Positions 9,833-20,311 of a stretch of DNA of 64,000 bases are shown here, one piece after another. The stretch is taken from NCBI RefSeq assembly GCF_001577265.1, contig NZ_CP014517.1, forward strand, positions 124,001 through 188,000, written 5' to 3'. The notes beneath the pieces were generated by a model that was given only the letters and a program-made list of their open reading frames with translations, did not search any database and was not told where the DNA came from. The stretch comes from Variovorax sp. PAMC 28711. Lineage in GTDB: Bacteria; Pseudomonadota; Gammaproteobacteria; Burkholderiales; Burkholderiaceae_C. The position numbers were made by a program, and so were the translations under genes. How positions within the stretch are numbered: the stretch's first letter is position 1; each line of letters starts with the position of its first letter.

Positions 9833-11835
9833 TTACAACGTGAGTTCGGCCAACGCGGCATCGAAATCGGCTGCGCTGTCGAGCCAGCGCATGGGCGGCA
9901 AGGCAGCCACCAGCCGTTTGCCGTAGCCCATCGTGGCCAGCCGGGCGTCGCAAATCACCAGCACGCCGCGGTCCGTTTCCCGGCGGATCAACCTTCCCGC
10001 GCCCTGCTTGAGCGCCACCGCCGCCTCGGGCAACGAATAGTCCCCGAAAGCGCTCCGCCCTTGCGACTCGAGTCGTCGCGATCGCGCCTCGACCAGTGGA
10101 TCGTTGGGCGGCGGAAACGGCAACTTGTCGATCACGACCAGCTGCAGCACGTCGCCCGGTGCATCGAAACCCTCCAGAACGACGCCGACGCCACCAGCAC
10201 GCAGCCTGTGCGCCCATTGCTCGCGCCTTCTCGAAAGCGCTCCATCAGCACGCGCTTGGGCAGCTCGCCCTGCACCAGGACTTCGGGCCGGACGGCCGCG
10301 TCGATCGGCTCGAACATCTGGCGCATCTCGTCACCGATCGTTCGCAACGCACGCAGCGTGGTGGTGAGCACCAGCGTGCGGCCGCCGAGCGCCGCGGCGC
10401 CACGCGCAGCCAGCCGAGCGACCTGCGCGCTGTGCGTCGGATCGGCCGGCTTGGGAAACGATCGGGGAACGTACAGCGACGCCTGCTGCGCGTAGTCGAA
10501 CGGACTTTGCACGCGCAGTACCTCTGCGCTCTCGAGCCCGCACGGTTCGGTGAACCAGCGCAGCTTGGGGTCGTCCCCCAGCGTGGCCGAGGTGAAAACC
10601 CAGGCGCGCCCCGACGCTTCGGGATCGGTCTTGTCGAGTTTCAGCACCCGTGTGCGCACGGCTTCCGCAATGTCCAGCGGCGACTCGACCAGCCGCAGCT
10701 GCGTCCCCACATCGACCCAGCGCACCGACTCGGGCGCGCACGGCGTCGCGAAGCGGGCCGCACGCTCGGCCAACTGCACGGCGCGCTCGTGCAAACGCAC
10801 GAAGTCCGGCGCGATCTCGCTCACCATGTGCAGGCCATCGGCCGCGTCCTCGAAAGCCTGTTGGAGCCCATCGAGCGCGCCCTGCCAAGCCGGCGCCGGG
10901 ATGCCTTCCGGCGACGCCTCGGACCAGCGCAGTTTGGTCCCAGGCCACTGCTTGCCCACCGACAGGCGCAGCTCCCGCGCACCGCGTTCGAGCTGCGCCG
11001 CGATCTGCTGCCAGTCGACCAGCCCGCGCGCATGCTGCAGGCCGGCTGCGAGCACGTCGCGCGCAAAGTCGAGCGCTTGGCCGGTGCCGAGTTGCGCGCC
11101 GAGAAACTGGACCCCGGTTTCGTTCAACTGGTGCGCCTCGTCGAACACCACGACGCGAACGCTCGGCAGCAGTTCGGCCATGCCGGATTCGCGCACGGCA
11201 AGGTCCGCGAAAAAGAGGTGGTGATTGATGACCACCACGTCGGCCGCGAGCGCCTCGCGGCGCGCCAGGTTGACGTGGCACGGCTTGAACTGCGGGCATT
11301 GCTGGCCCAGGCAGTTGTCGCGCGTGGAGGTGACCAGGGGAATGAGCGGGGAGCGCTCGTCGAGCCCCGGCAGTTCGGCGAGATCGCCGGTACGTGTCGA
11401 TTTCGACCACTGCTCTATCTTGGCCAGCGTGCGCACCGTGCCGCGTTCCGGCAACGATGCATCGTGCCGCGCCAATTCCAGCCGGTGCAGACACACGTAG
11501 CTGGCGCGGCCTTTCAGCAGGGCGGTGCGCACCGGCAATCCGAGCGCCTCGACCAGTCGCGGCAGGTCACGGCCGAACAACTGGTCTTGCAGCGTCTTGG
11601 TGGCGGTCGACAGCAACACGCGCTCGCCGCTCAGCAGCGCGGGCACGAGGTATGAAAAAGTCTTGCCGACGCCGGTCCCGGCTTCGACGACCAACACCCC
11701 GCCCTGCGCCACCGTGCGTGCCACTGCGAGCGCCATCTCGGTCTGGCCGGCACGTTCGCGAAACTGTTCGGCAGCGCGCGACAAGACGCCGTCCTGCGCG
11801 AAGGCGTCGCGCACCTGTGATTCCAAGGCACCCAT
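9833..11835 (-). CDS. dinG: DinG/YoaA-type ATP-dependent DNA helicase, frameshifted near the C-terminus
   Basis: Superfamily 2 XPD-like 5'-3' helicase with a [4Fe-4S] cluster, acting in DNA repair and R-loop removal. In corrected frame about 667 residues from ATG 11835 (MGALESQVRDAFAQDG). Seen: Walker A GTGVGKTF near residue 55, cluster cysteines in SYVCLHR and DNCLGQQCPQFKPC, DEAH box DEAHQLNE, motif III SATLG and the motif V/VI C-terminal segment (LPFPPPNDPLVEARSRR...QGAGRLIRRETDRG). The frame breaks at about 10174: FW-RVSMHR is read instead of FWEGFDAPGD because GGG is reduced to GG; the rest of the protein continues in the next frame to the stop at 9833. The start overlaps the DUF465 stop (TGATG). 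DinG and YoaA paralogues are hard to separate here. Confidence 0.87.
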
Positions 11836-12068
11836 CAGGCGGGCTCTTGCGGGTCGGCGTCGCGCTCGACGCGCTGGATCTTGTCGCGCAGCGCGAGCCG
11901 CCGCTTCTTGAGACGACGCAGCAGCAGTTCGTCCTGCTGCGGCATCGACTCGACCAGGCGATCGATCGTGGCGTCGAGATCGGCGTGCTCCATGCGAAGG
12001 TCGATCAACTGGCGGGAAAGGGAATTGAGATTGATGTCCAACGGAGGCAATGCGGCGCCGGTGTGCAA
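11835..12068 (-). CDS. DUF465 (YdcH-type) small coiled-coil protein
   Basis: 77 residues. The central part (RQLIDLRMEHADLDATIDRL...QQDELLLRRLKKRRLALRDKI) is the compact helical hairpin of the DUF465/YdcH family, rich in Leu, Asp, Glu, Lys and Arg. The family is common in proteobacteria with no established biochemical role. The gene lies immediately upstream of, and overlaps by two bases with, the DinG-type helicase, so the two are probably translated together. It diverges from the PP2C gene with 72 bases between. The first start ATG at 12068 gives a short extra N-terminus (MHTGAALPP), so the true start could be slightly downstream. Confidence 0.8.
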   Translation of the reverse strand: MHTGAALPPLDINLNSLSRQLIDLRMEHADLDATIDRLVESMPQQDELLLRRLKKRRLALRDKIQRVERDADPQEPA

Positions 12069-12140
12069 AAGGGCCGGCAGCCCTGGGGCGTGTCACTTGA
12101 TAATACGTCCGCAACACGCCGCAAAGCACGATCCATACGC

Positions 12141-12917
12141 ATGAACCGAGGTTTCAGACTTACCGCAGCCACCGGCCTCCACAAGGGAGACCGTCCATAC
12201 CAGCAGGATCAGGTTCTGGTGATCGCGCATCCGCGGCAGCCCGGCTGCGTGCTGGGCGTGGTGGCCGATGGCATGGGTGGGCGCAGTGGCGGGCGCAAGG
12301 CGTCCGACCAGGTCATCATGACTGCGCAGCAGCTCTTCAGCCGCTACACGCCCGGACGCGACGAACCCGTCGGCATGTTGCGCCAGTTGCTGGACGACGC
12401 GCACACAGTCATCAAGCTCACCGCGTTGTCGAGCGAACAGGAGCCGCACAGCACGATCGCCGCCTTCCTGATGAATCCGCAAGGTGATTGCGCCTGGATC
12501 CATGCCGGCGACTCGCGCATCTATCACTTTCATCGCGGCCGGCTGGTGCGCCGCACGCGCGACCATTCTTACGTGCAGGTGCTGGTGGACCGCGGCGAAC
12601 TCACCGAAGCCGAGGCCAACGTTCATCCCCAAGGCAACATCCTGCTGGGCTGCCTGGGCATGACGGCAACGCCGCCCCCTGTCGAAACCCATTTCATTCC
12701 GCAAATGCAGCGCGGCGATGCGCTGCTCGCGTGCAGCGACGGCCTTTGGCACTACTTCACCCCGGAAGAGATGGGCATGGTGCTGGCGGAGAAGTCACCC
12801 CGTGAGGCGACCGAACTGCTGGTGGCGGAGGCACGCCGCCGGGCCCGCGGCACCGGCGACAACATCTCGCTGGCCGTGCTCAAGCTCGAACGCTTGCCCA
12901 AGCCGCCGATGGCCTGA
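12141..12917 (+). CDS. PP2C-family protein serine/threonine phosphatase
   Basis: 258-residue cytoplasmic metal-dependent phosphatase of the PPM/PP2C type. The diagnostic motifs are in order: GLHKGDRPYQQDQ (motif with the first metal-binding Asp), VVADGMGGRSGG, HSTIAAFL, WIHAGDSRIYHF, and near the C-terminus ACSDGLWHYF and GTGDNISLAVLKL (metal Asp). The ATG at 12141 starts the family sequence; a longer upstream frame reads through the opposite-strand DUF465 and helicase genes and is rejected. No partner Ser/Thr kinase is in the window, so the substrate is unknown. A GATAAT at 12099-12104 is a possible -10. It ends 27 bases from the convergent next gene. Confidence 0.9.
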   Translation: MNRGFRLTAATGLHKGDRPYQQDQVLVIAHPRQPGCVLGVVADGMGGRSGGRKASDQVIMTAQQLFSRYTPGRDEPVGMLRQLLDDAHTVIKLTALSSEQEPHSTIAAFLMNPQGDCAWIHAGDSRIYHFHRGRLVRRTRDHSYVQVLVDRGELTEAEANVHPQGNILLGCLGMTATPPPVETHFIPQMQRGDALLACSDGLWHYFTPEEMGMVLAEKSPREATELLVAEARRRARGTGDNISLAVLKLERLPKPPMA

Positions 12918-12944
12918 GACCAGCCCGGCGGCCCCGCGATCGCG

Positions 12945-13592
12945 TCAGGGCGGCGGTGCCGGCAGGGGCGCCGAACGCGGCTTGGTACGCTCGGCGTTCT
13001 TCTTCTCGACATCGGCGCGGTGTGCCTGTGCCTTTTTCAACTTCTCTTCCTGACGCCGGACCTCCGCCGGCGCTGCGGCGCGGCGGCTGGCTTCCTTGGC
13101 CAATTGCTCCGCATGGGCGCGCTGCTTGCCGTCGTACTGGCGCTGCATGGCGCCTTCCTGCGCAGCCGTCGCAGCGCGGCCGGCCGTGTGGTCGGTTGAG
13201 CGCTGTTCGCGGTCCTGCTGCGCCTTCGCCGCCTTGTCGCGTTGCGTCGCGGCTTCTTGCGCGCGCTGCGCAGAGTCCTTCTCTTCGAGGCGATCCAGCG
13301 CCGCACCGCCGCGGCGCTTGCGCTCCGCATCGTTGATCAGCGCTTCCTGGCGCTTGATGTTGTCCAGTGCAGTACGCCTTTGCTGACGGCTTTTTGCCAG
13401 GCAGTCTTCCACAGAAAACTTCTTGAAGCAGACGGCGCGCTCATCCGTGAACGCCTTGTCGACCGCGGCGCGCTCAGCCGTCAGGCGCGCGCGCTCGACC
13501 GCGAAATCGGCGTTTCCGGTGGCGGCCAGCGACTGCGCCCACAGGGATGGCGCAGCGAGCACCAGCAACAAGCAAACAGTGATCTTTTTCAT
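12945..13592 (-). CDS. Secreted/periplasmic coiled-coil protein of unknown function
   Basis: 215 residues. A clear signal peptide MKKITVCLLLVLAAPSLWAQ is followed by a highly charged helical region: A-V-C-F-K-K-F-S-V-E-D-C with two Cys eight residues apart, then long Arg/Gln/Lys/Ala-rich coiled coil (for example RAQEAATQRDKAAKAQQDRE) and a Pro-rich end (SAPLPAPPP). I do not recognise a characterised family; similar short secreted coiled-coil proteins occur next to zapE in Burkholderiales, but that is from memory. The start at 13592 overlaps the zapE stop (ATGA), suggesting coupling to the sucA-odhB-lpd-zapE transcript. Confidence 0.75.
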   Translation of the reverse strand: MKKITVCLLLVLAAPSLWAQSLAATGNADFAVERARLTAERAAVDKAFTDERAVCFKKFSVEDCLAKSRQQRRTALDNIKRQEALINDAERKRRGGAALDRLEEKDSAQRAQEAATQRDKAAKAQQDREQRSTDHTAGRAATAAQEGAMQRQYDGKQRAHAEQLAKEASRRAAAPAEVRRQEEKLKKAQAHRADVEKKNAERTKPRSAPLPAPPP

Positions 13593-14686
13593 GTGAGACG
13601 GGTGTCGACGAGGCGGCGCTCCAGGGCCAGAAATTCGGCCGACTGCATTTCGTTGAGCCGGGAAACGGTCCGCGGAAACTCGTGCGCCAGCGGACCCTCG
13701 GTGTACAACGCCTCCGGTGCGACCTCGGCCGACATGATGAGCTTGACCCGGCGGTCGTAGAAAACGTCGACCAGCCAGGTGAATCGACGTGCTTCCGACG
13801 CCCGACTCACCGACATCTGCGGCACGTCCGACAGCAGCACCGTGTGGAACTGGGTGGCGATTTCGAGGTAGTCGTTCTGGGAGCGCGGACCGCCACACAA
13901 GGTCCTGAAATCGAACCAGACCACGCCGCCGGCCTTGCGCCTCGCATGGATCTCGCGCGACTCGATGTGCAGCACCGGGTTCTCGTCGGCGGTCTCGGCC
14001 AGCTTTGCGAACGCATCGCGCATTTCCTTGTCCGCGGCGGCACCGTTCGGCGTGAGGTACATGCGCAGCTGCTCGAGCGTGCGGCGCCGGTAGTCGGTGC
14101 CGTTGTCGACGCTCAGCACCTCGAGCTTCTCGTTCAGCAGTGCGATTGCCGGGAGGATGCGGTCGCGGTGCAGCCCGTTGGGATACAGGTCGTCGGGCTT
14201 GAAGTTCGACGTGGTCACAAAGCCCACGCCGTTCTCGAACAGGGCCGCCAGCAACCGATGCAGGATCATCGCGTCCGTGATGTCGGCCACATGGAATTCG
14301 TCGAAACAGATGAGCTTGTAGCGCTTGGCGATGCGCTTGCCGAGTTCGTCCAGCGGATTGACGATGCCCTGAAGCTCCGCCAGTTCGCGGTGCACTTCGC
14401 GCATGAATTCATGAAAGTGCAGACGCGTCTTGCGCCGCAGCGGCACCGCGTTGAAGAAGAGGTCCATCAGGAAACTCTTGCCGCGCCCGACGCCGCCATA
14501 CAGGTAGACGCCGCGCGGAATCTCCGGCCGATGGATCAGCTTCTTGAACGCGCTGGAGCGCTGCGCCTTGTAGTCGGCCCACTCGCTGGCGCAGCGATCC
14601 AGCGCTTCCACGGCGCGCAATTGCGCCGGGTCGCTCTGGAAGCCGCGCGTGGCGAGCTCCGCTTCGTAGGCTTGTTTGACGCTCAA
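13589..14686 (-). CDS. zapE: Cell division protein ZapE (AFG1-like ATPase)
   Basis: 365-residue P-loop ATPase of the AFG1/ZapE family, which in E. coli associates with the Z ring. Walker A GGVGRGKS is at residues 64-71 after YLY, Walker B LICFDEFHV follows the conserved RLHFHEFMREVH segment, and the C-terminal WLVDVFYDRRVKLIMSAEV and FPRTVSRLNEMQS are family features. Start ATG 14686 (MSVKQAYEAELATRG) is four bases after the lpd stop. Its position after the 2-oxoglutarate dehydrogenase operon is typical of beta-proteobacteria; a functional link to that complex is not established. Confidence 0.93.
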   Translation of the reverse strand: MSVKQAYEAELATRGFQSDPAQLRAVEALDRCASEWADYKAQRSSAFKKLIHRPEIPRGVYLYGGVGRGKSFLMDLFFNAVPLRRKTRLHFHEFMREVHRELAELQGIVNPLDELGKRIAKRYKLICFDEFHVADITDAMILHRLLAALFENGVGFVTTSNFKPDDLYPNGLHRDRILPAIALLNEKLEVLSVDNGTDYRRRTLEQLRMYLTPNGAAADKEMRDAFAKLAETADENPVLHIESREIHARRKAGGVVWFDFRTLCGGPRSQNDYLEIATQFHTVLLSDVPQMSVSRASEARRFTWLVDVFYDRRVKLIMSAEVAPEALYTEGPLAHEFPRTVSRLNEMQSAEFLALERRLVDTRLT

Positions 14687-14690
14687 GAGA

Positions 14691-16133
14691 TCAAAAATTG
14701 AGCGTGCGCTTGTCGACCGCCAGCGCAGCTTCCTTGGTCGCTTCCGACAGCGACGGGTGTGCGTGGCAGATGCGAGCGATGTCTTCGCTGCTCGCCTTGA
14801 ACTCCATGGCCACCACAGCCTCGGAAATCAGCTCGCTGACCTGCGGGCCGACCATGTGCACCCCCAGGATCTCGTCGGTCGTCGCATCGGCCAGGAACTT
14901 GACCATGCCGGTCGTGTCGCCCAGCGCGCGCGCGCGGCCGTTCGCAAGGAACGGAAAGGTTCCGGCCTTGTAAGCACGGCCCGACGCCTTGAGCTGCTGC
15001 TCGGTCTGGCCGACCCAGGCGATTTCGGGGTGCGTGTAGATGACCCACGGCACGGTGTTGAAGTTGACATGCCCGTGTTGGCCAGCGATGCGCTCAGCCA
15101 CGGCAACGCCCTCTTCTTCCGCCTTGTGCGCGAGCATCGGTCCGCGCACCACATCGCCGATCGCCCAGACACCCGCGAGGTTCGTCTTGCAATCGTCGTC
15201 CACGGTGATCGCGCCACGTTCGTCGAGCTTCAGGCCGACGGCTTCGGCGTTCAGGCCGATCGTGTTGGCCACGCGGCCGATCGACACGATGAGCTTGTCT
15301 ACTTCCAGCGTCAGGGCCTCGCCCTTGGCGTTGGTGTAGGCGATGCTGACGCCCTTGCTTCCCTTGGCACCCGACTTGATCTCGCCGACCTTCACGCCGA
15401 GTTCGATCTTCAGGCCCTGCTTGTCGAACGCCTTCTTCGCTTCCTTGGCGATCTGCTCGTCGACCGCGCCGAGGAACGTCGGCAGGCCTTCGAGCACCGT
15501 GACTTCCGCGCCGAGGCGCCGCCACACCGAACCCATCTCGAGGCCGATCACGCCGGCGCCGATCAGCGCGAGCTTCTTCGGCACCGCGCCGATGCGCAGC
15601 GCGCCGTCGTTCGAGAGGATGTTTTCCTCGTCGAACGGGGTGCCCGGCAGCGCACGCGCGTTCGAGCCGGTCGCGATCACGATTTGCTTGCCGACGATCG
15701 TCTCTTCGGCCGCGCCCGCAACCTTGATTTCGTAGCCGGCGTCGCTCGCCTTCACGAACGAGCCACGGCCATGGAAGAACGCGATCTTGTTTTTCTTGAA
15801 CAGGTACAGGATGCCGTCGTTGTTCTGCTTCACGACCTGGTCCTTGCGAGCCAGCATCTTGCCGATGTCGAGCGAGAGGCCCGACACGTTGATGCCGTGG
15901 TCCGCGAAGCTGTGACCGGCCTGCTCGTAGTGCTCGGACGATTGCAAGAGCGCCTTGGACGGGATGCAGCCGACGTTGGTGCAGGTGCCGCCCGGTGCCG
16001 GGCCGCCCTTGCTGTTCTTCCACTCGTCGATGCACGCGACGTTGAAGCCGAGTTGCGCCGCGCGGATCGCCGCGATGTAGCCGCCGGGACCGCCACCGAT
16101 CACGACGACGTCGAATTGCTTGGTATCAGCCAT
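14691..16133 (-). CDS. lpdA: Dihydrolipoyl dehydrogenase (E3) of the 2-oxoglutarate dehydrogenase operon
   Basis: FAD-dependent E3 that reoxidises dihydrolipoyl groups with NAD+. 480 residues: N-terminal FAD GxGxxG (VIGGGPGGYIAA), redox-active disulphide Cys51/Cys56 in [18 protein letters not shown]-binding GAGVIGLEMGSVW, FAD-binding AIGDVVRGPMLAHKAEEEG, and the C-terminal active-site His in ICHAHPSLSEAT. It has no lipoyl domain, unlike the second E3 at 29452-31287. It is 12 bases after odhB and 4 before zapE, so it belongs to the sucA-odhB-lpd operon. Confidence 0.96.
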   Translation of the reverse strand: MADTKQFDVVVIGGGPGGYIAAIRAAQLGFNVACIDEWKNSKGGPAPGGTCTNVGCIPSKALLQSSEHYEQAGHSFADHGINVSGLSLDIGKMLARKDQVVKQNNDGILYLFKKNKIAFFHGRGSFVKASDAGYEIKVAGAAEETIVGKQIVIATGSNARALPGTPFDEENILSNDGALRIGAVPKKLALIGAGVIGLEMGSVWRRLGAEVTVLEGLPTFLGAVDEQIAKEAKKAFDKQGLKIELGVKVGEIKSGAKGSKGVSIAYTNAKGEALTLEVDKLIVSIGRVANTIGLNAEAVGLKLDERGAITVDDDCKTNLAGVWAIGDVVRGPMLAHKAEEEGVAVAERIAGQHGHVNFNTVPWVIYTHPEIAWVGQTEQQLKASGRAYKAGTFPFLANGRARALGDTTGMVKFLADATTDEILGVHMVGPQVSELISEAVVAMEFKASSEDIARICHAHPSLSEATKEAALAVDKRTLNF

Positions 16134-16145
16134 CTGTGTGCGTCC

Positions 16146-17414
16146 TCAGATGTCGAAGAGGAGGCGCGACGGATCTTCGAGCGCTTCCTTCATGGCGACC
16201 AGGCCCAGCACGGCTTCGCGGCCGTCGATGATGCGGTGGTCGTACGACATGGCGAGGTAGTTCATCGGGCGGATGACGATCTGGCCGTTCTCGACCACCG
16301 CGCGGTCCTTGGTCGCATGCACGCCGAGGATGGCAGACTGCGGCGGGTTGATGATCGGCGTCGACAGCATCGAGCCGAAGGTGCCACCGTTCGAGATCGA
16401 GAAGGTGCCGCCGGTCATGTCTTCGATGCCCAGCTTGCCTTCCTGCGCCTTCTTGCCGAATTCGGCGATCTTCTTTTCGATCTCTGCGAAGCTCATCTGG
16501 TCGGCGTTGCGCAGGATCGGCACGACCAGGCCGCGCGGCGAACCGACGGCGATGCCGATGTCGAAGTAGCCGTGGTAGACGATGTCGTTGCCGTCGACCG
16601 ACGCGTTGATCACCGGGAACTTCTTGAGCGCGTGCACCGCGGCCTTCACGAAGAAGCTCATGAAGCCGATCTTCACGCCATGTTCCTTGGTGAACGCATC
16701 CTGGAACTTCTTGCGCATGTCCATGACCGGGGCCATGTTCACTTCGTTGAAGGTCGTGAGGATGGCGTTGGTCGATTGCGATTGCAGCAGGCGCTCGGCG
16801 ATGCGGGCGCGCAGGCGGCTCATCGGCACGCGTTGTTCCGGGCGGTCGCCGAGGTCCGGCGCGCCGGTGGGCGAGCTGACCTGTGCCAGCAACGGCTTGG
16901 CCGCCGGTGCGGCGACAGCGGGTGGCGGCGCCTTGGCGGTGGTGCCTGCGGCGACAGCGCCGAGCACGTCGCCCTTGGTCACGCGGCCGTCCTTGCCCGA
17001 GCCGGCCACGTCGCCGGTCTTCAGGTTGTTGTCGGCCAGCAGCTTGGCTGCGGCGGGCATGGCGACGTCGGATTTCGAGCCGCCCGTTGCGGCGGTCGCT
17101 GCAGCAGCGGCGGGTGCCGGCGCGGCGGCGGCAGGCGCAGCAGCCTCGGCGGGCGCCGACGCGCCGGCCTTGCCTTCGGTGTCGATCTTGGCGATCAGCT
17201 GCTCGGCCAGCACCGTGGCGCCGTCGGGCTGCAGGATCTCGGTCAGCACGCCGGCCGAGGGGGCCGGCACTTCGAGCACGACCTTGTCGGTCTCGATCTC
17301 GATCAGGATTTCATCGACGGCGATGGCATCGCCGACCTTCTTCTTCCAGTTCAGCATGGTGGCCTCGGCCACGGATTCGGAAAGCTGGGGAACTTTGACT
17401 TCTACGATGGACAT
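16146..17414 (-). CDS. odhB: Dihydrolipoyl succinyltransferase (E2) of 2-oxoglutarate dehydrogenase
   Basis: Core E2 of the TCA-cycle 2-oxoglutarate dehydrogenase complex. 422 residues from ATG 17414 ([18 protein letters not shown]). Lipoyl domain 1-77 with the lipoylated Lys44 ([10 protein letters not shown]), an Ala/Pro linker, a peripheral-subunit-binding domain (about 125-165, [19 protein letters not shown]), and the catalytic acyltransferase domain ending in [16 protein letters not shown] with the catalytic His/Asp. The [11 protein letters not shown] opening is typical of succinyltransferases rather than acetyltransferases. An open frame extends upstream but overlaps sucA and lacks family sequence. 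The sucA stop lies 20 bases upstream. Confidence 0.96.
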   Translation of the reverse strand: MSIVEVKVPQLSESVAEATMLNWKKKVGDAIAVDEILIEIETDKVVLEVPAPSAGVLTEILQPDGATVLAEQLIAKIDTEGKAGASAPAEAAAPAAAAPAPAAAAATAATGGSKSDVAMPAAAKLLADNNLKTGDVAGSGKDGRVTKGDVLGAVAAGTTAKAPPPAVAAPAAKPLLAQVSSPTGAPDLGDRPEQRVPMSRLRARIAERLLQSQSTNAILTTFNEVNMAPVMDMRKKFQDAFTKEHGVKIGFMSFFVKAAVHALKKFPVINASVDGNDIVYHGYFDIGIAVGSPRGLVVPILRNADQMSFAEIEKKIAEFGKKAQEGKLGIEDMTGGTFSISNGGTFGSMLSTPIINPPQSAILGVHATKDRAVVENGQIVIRPMNYLAMSYDHRIIDGREAVLGLVAMKEALEDPSRLLFDI

Positions 17415-17434
17415 TTTGATTTTTTCGGTTCTGT

Positions 17435-20311
17435 TTACTTGGTCAGCACGAAGCCCTTGAGCTTGCCGAACGCGCCGTCGACCAGCGCCTTTTGTTGTTC
17501 CTGATGCAGGTGCGAATAGCCGGCGGCCGGCGAGGCCGAGGCCGCGCGGCCCGAGTAGCCGAGCTTCTGGCCTTCGGACATGTTCTCGTGGATGTAGTGC
17601 TGCACGAAGAACCACGCGCCCTGGTTTTGCGGCTCGTCCTGCGCCCACACGACATCGACGAGGTTGGGGTACTTCTTCAGCTCGGTCCCGAAGGCCTTGT
17701 GCGGGAACGGGTAGAGCTGCTCGACGCGCAGGATGGCCACGTCGTCGCTGCCACGCTCTTCGCGCTTCTTGGCGAGGTCATAGTAGACCTTGCCCGAACA
17801 GGCGATCACGCGCTTGACCTTGTCGGCCTTCAGGTCCTTGCTGTCAGGGATGACGGTCTGGAAGCTGCCCTTGGTGAACTCGGACAGCGGCGAGGTCGCG
17901 TCCTTGTTCCGCAGCAGCGACTTCGGCGTCATGATGATCAGCGGCTTGCGCAGGTTGCGCACCATCTGACGACGCAGGATGTGGAAGATCTGGCTGGCCG
18001 TGGTGGGCTGGACCACCTGCATGTTGGTGTCGGCCGACAGCTGCATGAAGCGCTCGATGCGCGCCGAACTGTGTTCCGGGCCCTGGCCTTCGTAGCCGTG
18101 CGGCAGCATCAGCGTGATGCCGTTGACGCGGCCCCACTTCACTTCGCCCGAGGCGATGAACTGGTCGATCACCACCTGCGCGCCGTTCACGAAGTCGCCG
18201 AACTGGGCTTCCCAGATCACGAAAGTGTTTGGGTCGTTCGAGGCGTAGCCGTATTCGAACGCCAGCACCGCTTCTTCCGACAGGATCGAGTCGATGACGA
18301 CGAACGGCGCCTGGTTCTCGGCCACGTTCTGCAGCGGCGTGTAGGTGCCGGTGTCGAACTTCTCGCGGTTCTGGTCGTGCAGCACGGCGTGGCGGTGGGT
18401 GAAGGTGCCGCGGCCTGAGTCTTCGCCCGACAGGCGGATCGGATAGCCACTCGCCACCAGCGAAGCGAAAGCCATGTGCTCGCCCATGCCCCAGTCGATG
18501 TTCATGTCGCGCGACCCATGGCGGCGCGGTCGTCCAGCACCTTCTTCACCAGCGGATGCACGGTGAAGCCGGACGGCACAGTGGTGATCCGCTCGGCCAG
18601 GCGCTTCCATTCGGCGGTCGGGATGGCGCGTGTCGCCCGCGTCGGTCCACTTCTTGTTGAGGTAGGGGCTCCAGTCGACCGCGAACTTGCTCTTGAAGTT
18701 CGTGAGCACCGGGTCGACCGTGTTGCGACCCTCGTCGAACGCGGCGCGCTGGGCCTTGACCATGTCGTCGCCGAGCGTGGCGCCGAGGCCCTGTGCCGAC
18801 AGCTTGTCTGCATAGAGCTTGCGCGTGCCGGGGTGCTGGCCGATCTTCTTGTACATCAGTGGCTGGGTGAGCGACGGCGTGTCCTGCTCGTTGTGGCCGA
18901 GCTTGCGGAAACAGATGATGTCGACGACGACGTCTTTCTGGAACTCCATGCGGAATTCGAGCGCGAGTTGCGTGGCCAGCACGACCGCTTCCGGATCGTC
19001 GCCGTTCACGTGCAACACCGGCGCTTCGATCATCTTGACGATGTCCGAGCAATACAGCGTCGAGCGGCTGTCGCGCGGGTCGCTGGTGGTGAAACCGATC
19101 TGGTTGTTGATCACGATGTGCACCGTGCCGCCCGTGTGATAGCCACGGGTCTCGGCCAGCGCCAGCGTTTCCATCACGACGCCCTGGCCCGCGAAAGCCG
19201 CGTCGCCGTGCACGATGACTGGCAGCACCTGCTTGCCCATCGGGTCGCCGCGGCGGTCCATGCGCGCGCGCACCGACCCTTCGACGACGGGGTTCACGAT
19301 TTCGAGGTGCGACGGATTGAACGCGAGGCTCAGATGGACCGGGCCGCCGGGCGTGGTCACGTCCGAGCTGAAGCCCTGGTGGTACTTGACGTCGCCGCTC
19401 GGCAAGTCTTCCGGCGCGGTGTGGTCGAACTCGGCGAACAGGTCGGCCGGCATCTTGCCGAGCGAATTGACGAGCACGTTCAGGCGCCCACGGTGGGCCA
19501 TGCCGATCACGATTTCCTGCACGCCCTTGACGCCGGCCTGGTTGATCAGTTCGTCCATCGAGACGATGAAGCTCTCGCCGCCCTCGAGCGAAAAGCGTTT
19601 CTGTCCGACGTACTTGGTGTGCAGGAAGCGCTCGAGGCCTTCGGCGGCCGTCAGGCGATTGAGGATGTGCTTCTTCTGATCGGCCGTGAGCTGCGGATTG
19701 GTGCGCGCGCTCTCCAGCTTCTGCTGCCACCAGCGCTTGTGGTTCTGGTCGGTCGTGTACATGTACTCGGCGCCGAGGGTGCCGCAGTACGTTTCGCGCA
19801 GAGCGTTGAGCAGGTCGCGCAACGACATCGTTTCGCGGCCGAAGAAGGTGTTGCTGGTGTTGAACACCGTTTCGAGGTCGGCGTCCGCGAAGCCGTAAAA
19901 CGACGGCTCGAGTTCGGGAATGGACGGTCGCTCGGTGCGCTTGAGCGGATCGAGGTCGGCCCAGCGTGCGCCCACATTGCGGTACGCGGCAATCAGTTGC
20001 TGGACGGCGGTGCGCTTGCGGCCGAGTTCGGAATCGGCGCCGCTGGCCTGCACCACACGCGTGGTGCCCTGCTTGGCGCGTTCGGCGAACGCGTTGACGA
20101 CCGGCAGATGAGCGACGTCCTTGGCATTGGTGCCGTCACCGGCGGGAACATGCTGGAGCGCGTCGAAATACGAGCGCCAATTGTCTGGCACGCTGCCGGG
20201 GTTCGAGAGGTAGTTTTCGTACATCTCCTCGACATAGGGCGCGTTGCCGCCGAAGAGATAGGTGTTGCCTTGATAGGCTTGGTACGCCGAGGGCGTCGAA
20301 AAATCGCTCAT
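17435..20311 (-). CDS. sucA: 2-oxoglutarate dehydrogenase E1 component, with a 39-residue scrambled segment
   Basis: Thiamine-diphosphate-dependent E1 that decarboxylates 2-oxoglutarate. 958 residues, normal length; N-terminal [18 protein letters not shown] opening ([20 protein letters not shown]), [13 protein letters not shown], ThDP motif [11 protein letters not shown]...[17 protein letters not shown], and C-terminal [20 protein letters not shown]. Between 18511 and 18628 the frame is shifted: after WTDAGDT it reads an unrelated Arg-rich stretch, while the next frame encodes the expected [18 protein letters not shown]...[10 protein letters not shown]. An extra base at about 18628 (ACG-C-GCC) and a missing base at about 18510 (CGCGGCGAC read as CGCGCGAC) cancel out. 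Both look like sequence errors. The gene heads the odhB-lpd operon. Confidence 0.93.
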   Translation of the reverse strand: MSDFSTPSAYQAYQGNTYLFGGNAPYVEEMYENYLSNPGSVPDNWRSYFDALQHVPAGDGTNAKDVAHLPVVNAFAERAKQGTTRVVQASGADSELGRKRTAVQQLIAAYRNVGARWADLDPLKRTERPSIPELEPSFYGFADADLETVFNTSNTFFGRETMSLRDLLNALRETYCGTLGAEYMYTTDQNHKRWWQQKLESARTNPQLTADQKKHILNRLTAAEGLERFLHTKYVGQKRFSLEGGESFIVSMDELINQAGVKGVQEIVIGMAHRGRLNVLVNSLGKMPADLFAEFDHTAPEDLPSGDVKYHQGFSSDVTTPGGPVHLSLAFNPSHLEIVNPVVEGSVRARMDRRGDPMGKQVLPVIVHGDAAFAGQGVVMETLALAETRGYHTGGTVHIVINNQIGFTTSDPRDSRSTLYCSDIVKMIEAPVLHVNGDDPEAVVLATQLALEFRMEFQKDVVVDIICFRKLGHNEQDTPSLTQPLMYKKIGQHPGTRKLYADKLSAQGLGATLGDDMVKAQRAAFDEGRNTVDPVLTNFKSKFAVDWSPYLNKKWTDAGDTRHPDRRMEAPGRADHHCAVRLHRASAGEEGAGRPRRHGSRDMNIDWGMGEHMAFASLVASGYPIRLSGEDSGRGTFTHRHAVLHDQNREKFDTGTYTPLQNVAENQAPFVVIDSILSEEAVLAFEYGYASNDPNTFVIWEAQFGDFVNGAQVVIDQFIASGEVKWGRVNGITLMLPHGYEGQGPEHSSARIERFMQLSADTNMQVVQPTTASQIFHILRRQMVRNLRKPLIIMTPKSLLRNKDATSPLSEFTKGSFQTVIPDSKDLKADKVKRVIACSGKVYYDLAKKREERGSDDVAILRVEQLYPFPHKAFGTELKKYPNLVDVVWAQDEPQNQGAWFFVQHYIHENMSEGQKLGYSGRAASASPAAGYSHLHQEQQKALVDGAFGKLKGFVLTK

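Noticed and set aside
11394..12140. N-terminal extension of the PP2C frame
   Set aside because: It is antisense to the DinG-type helicase and DUF465 genes; the family sequence begins at ATG 12141.
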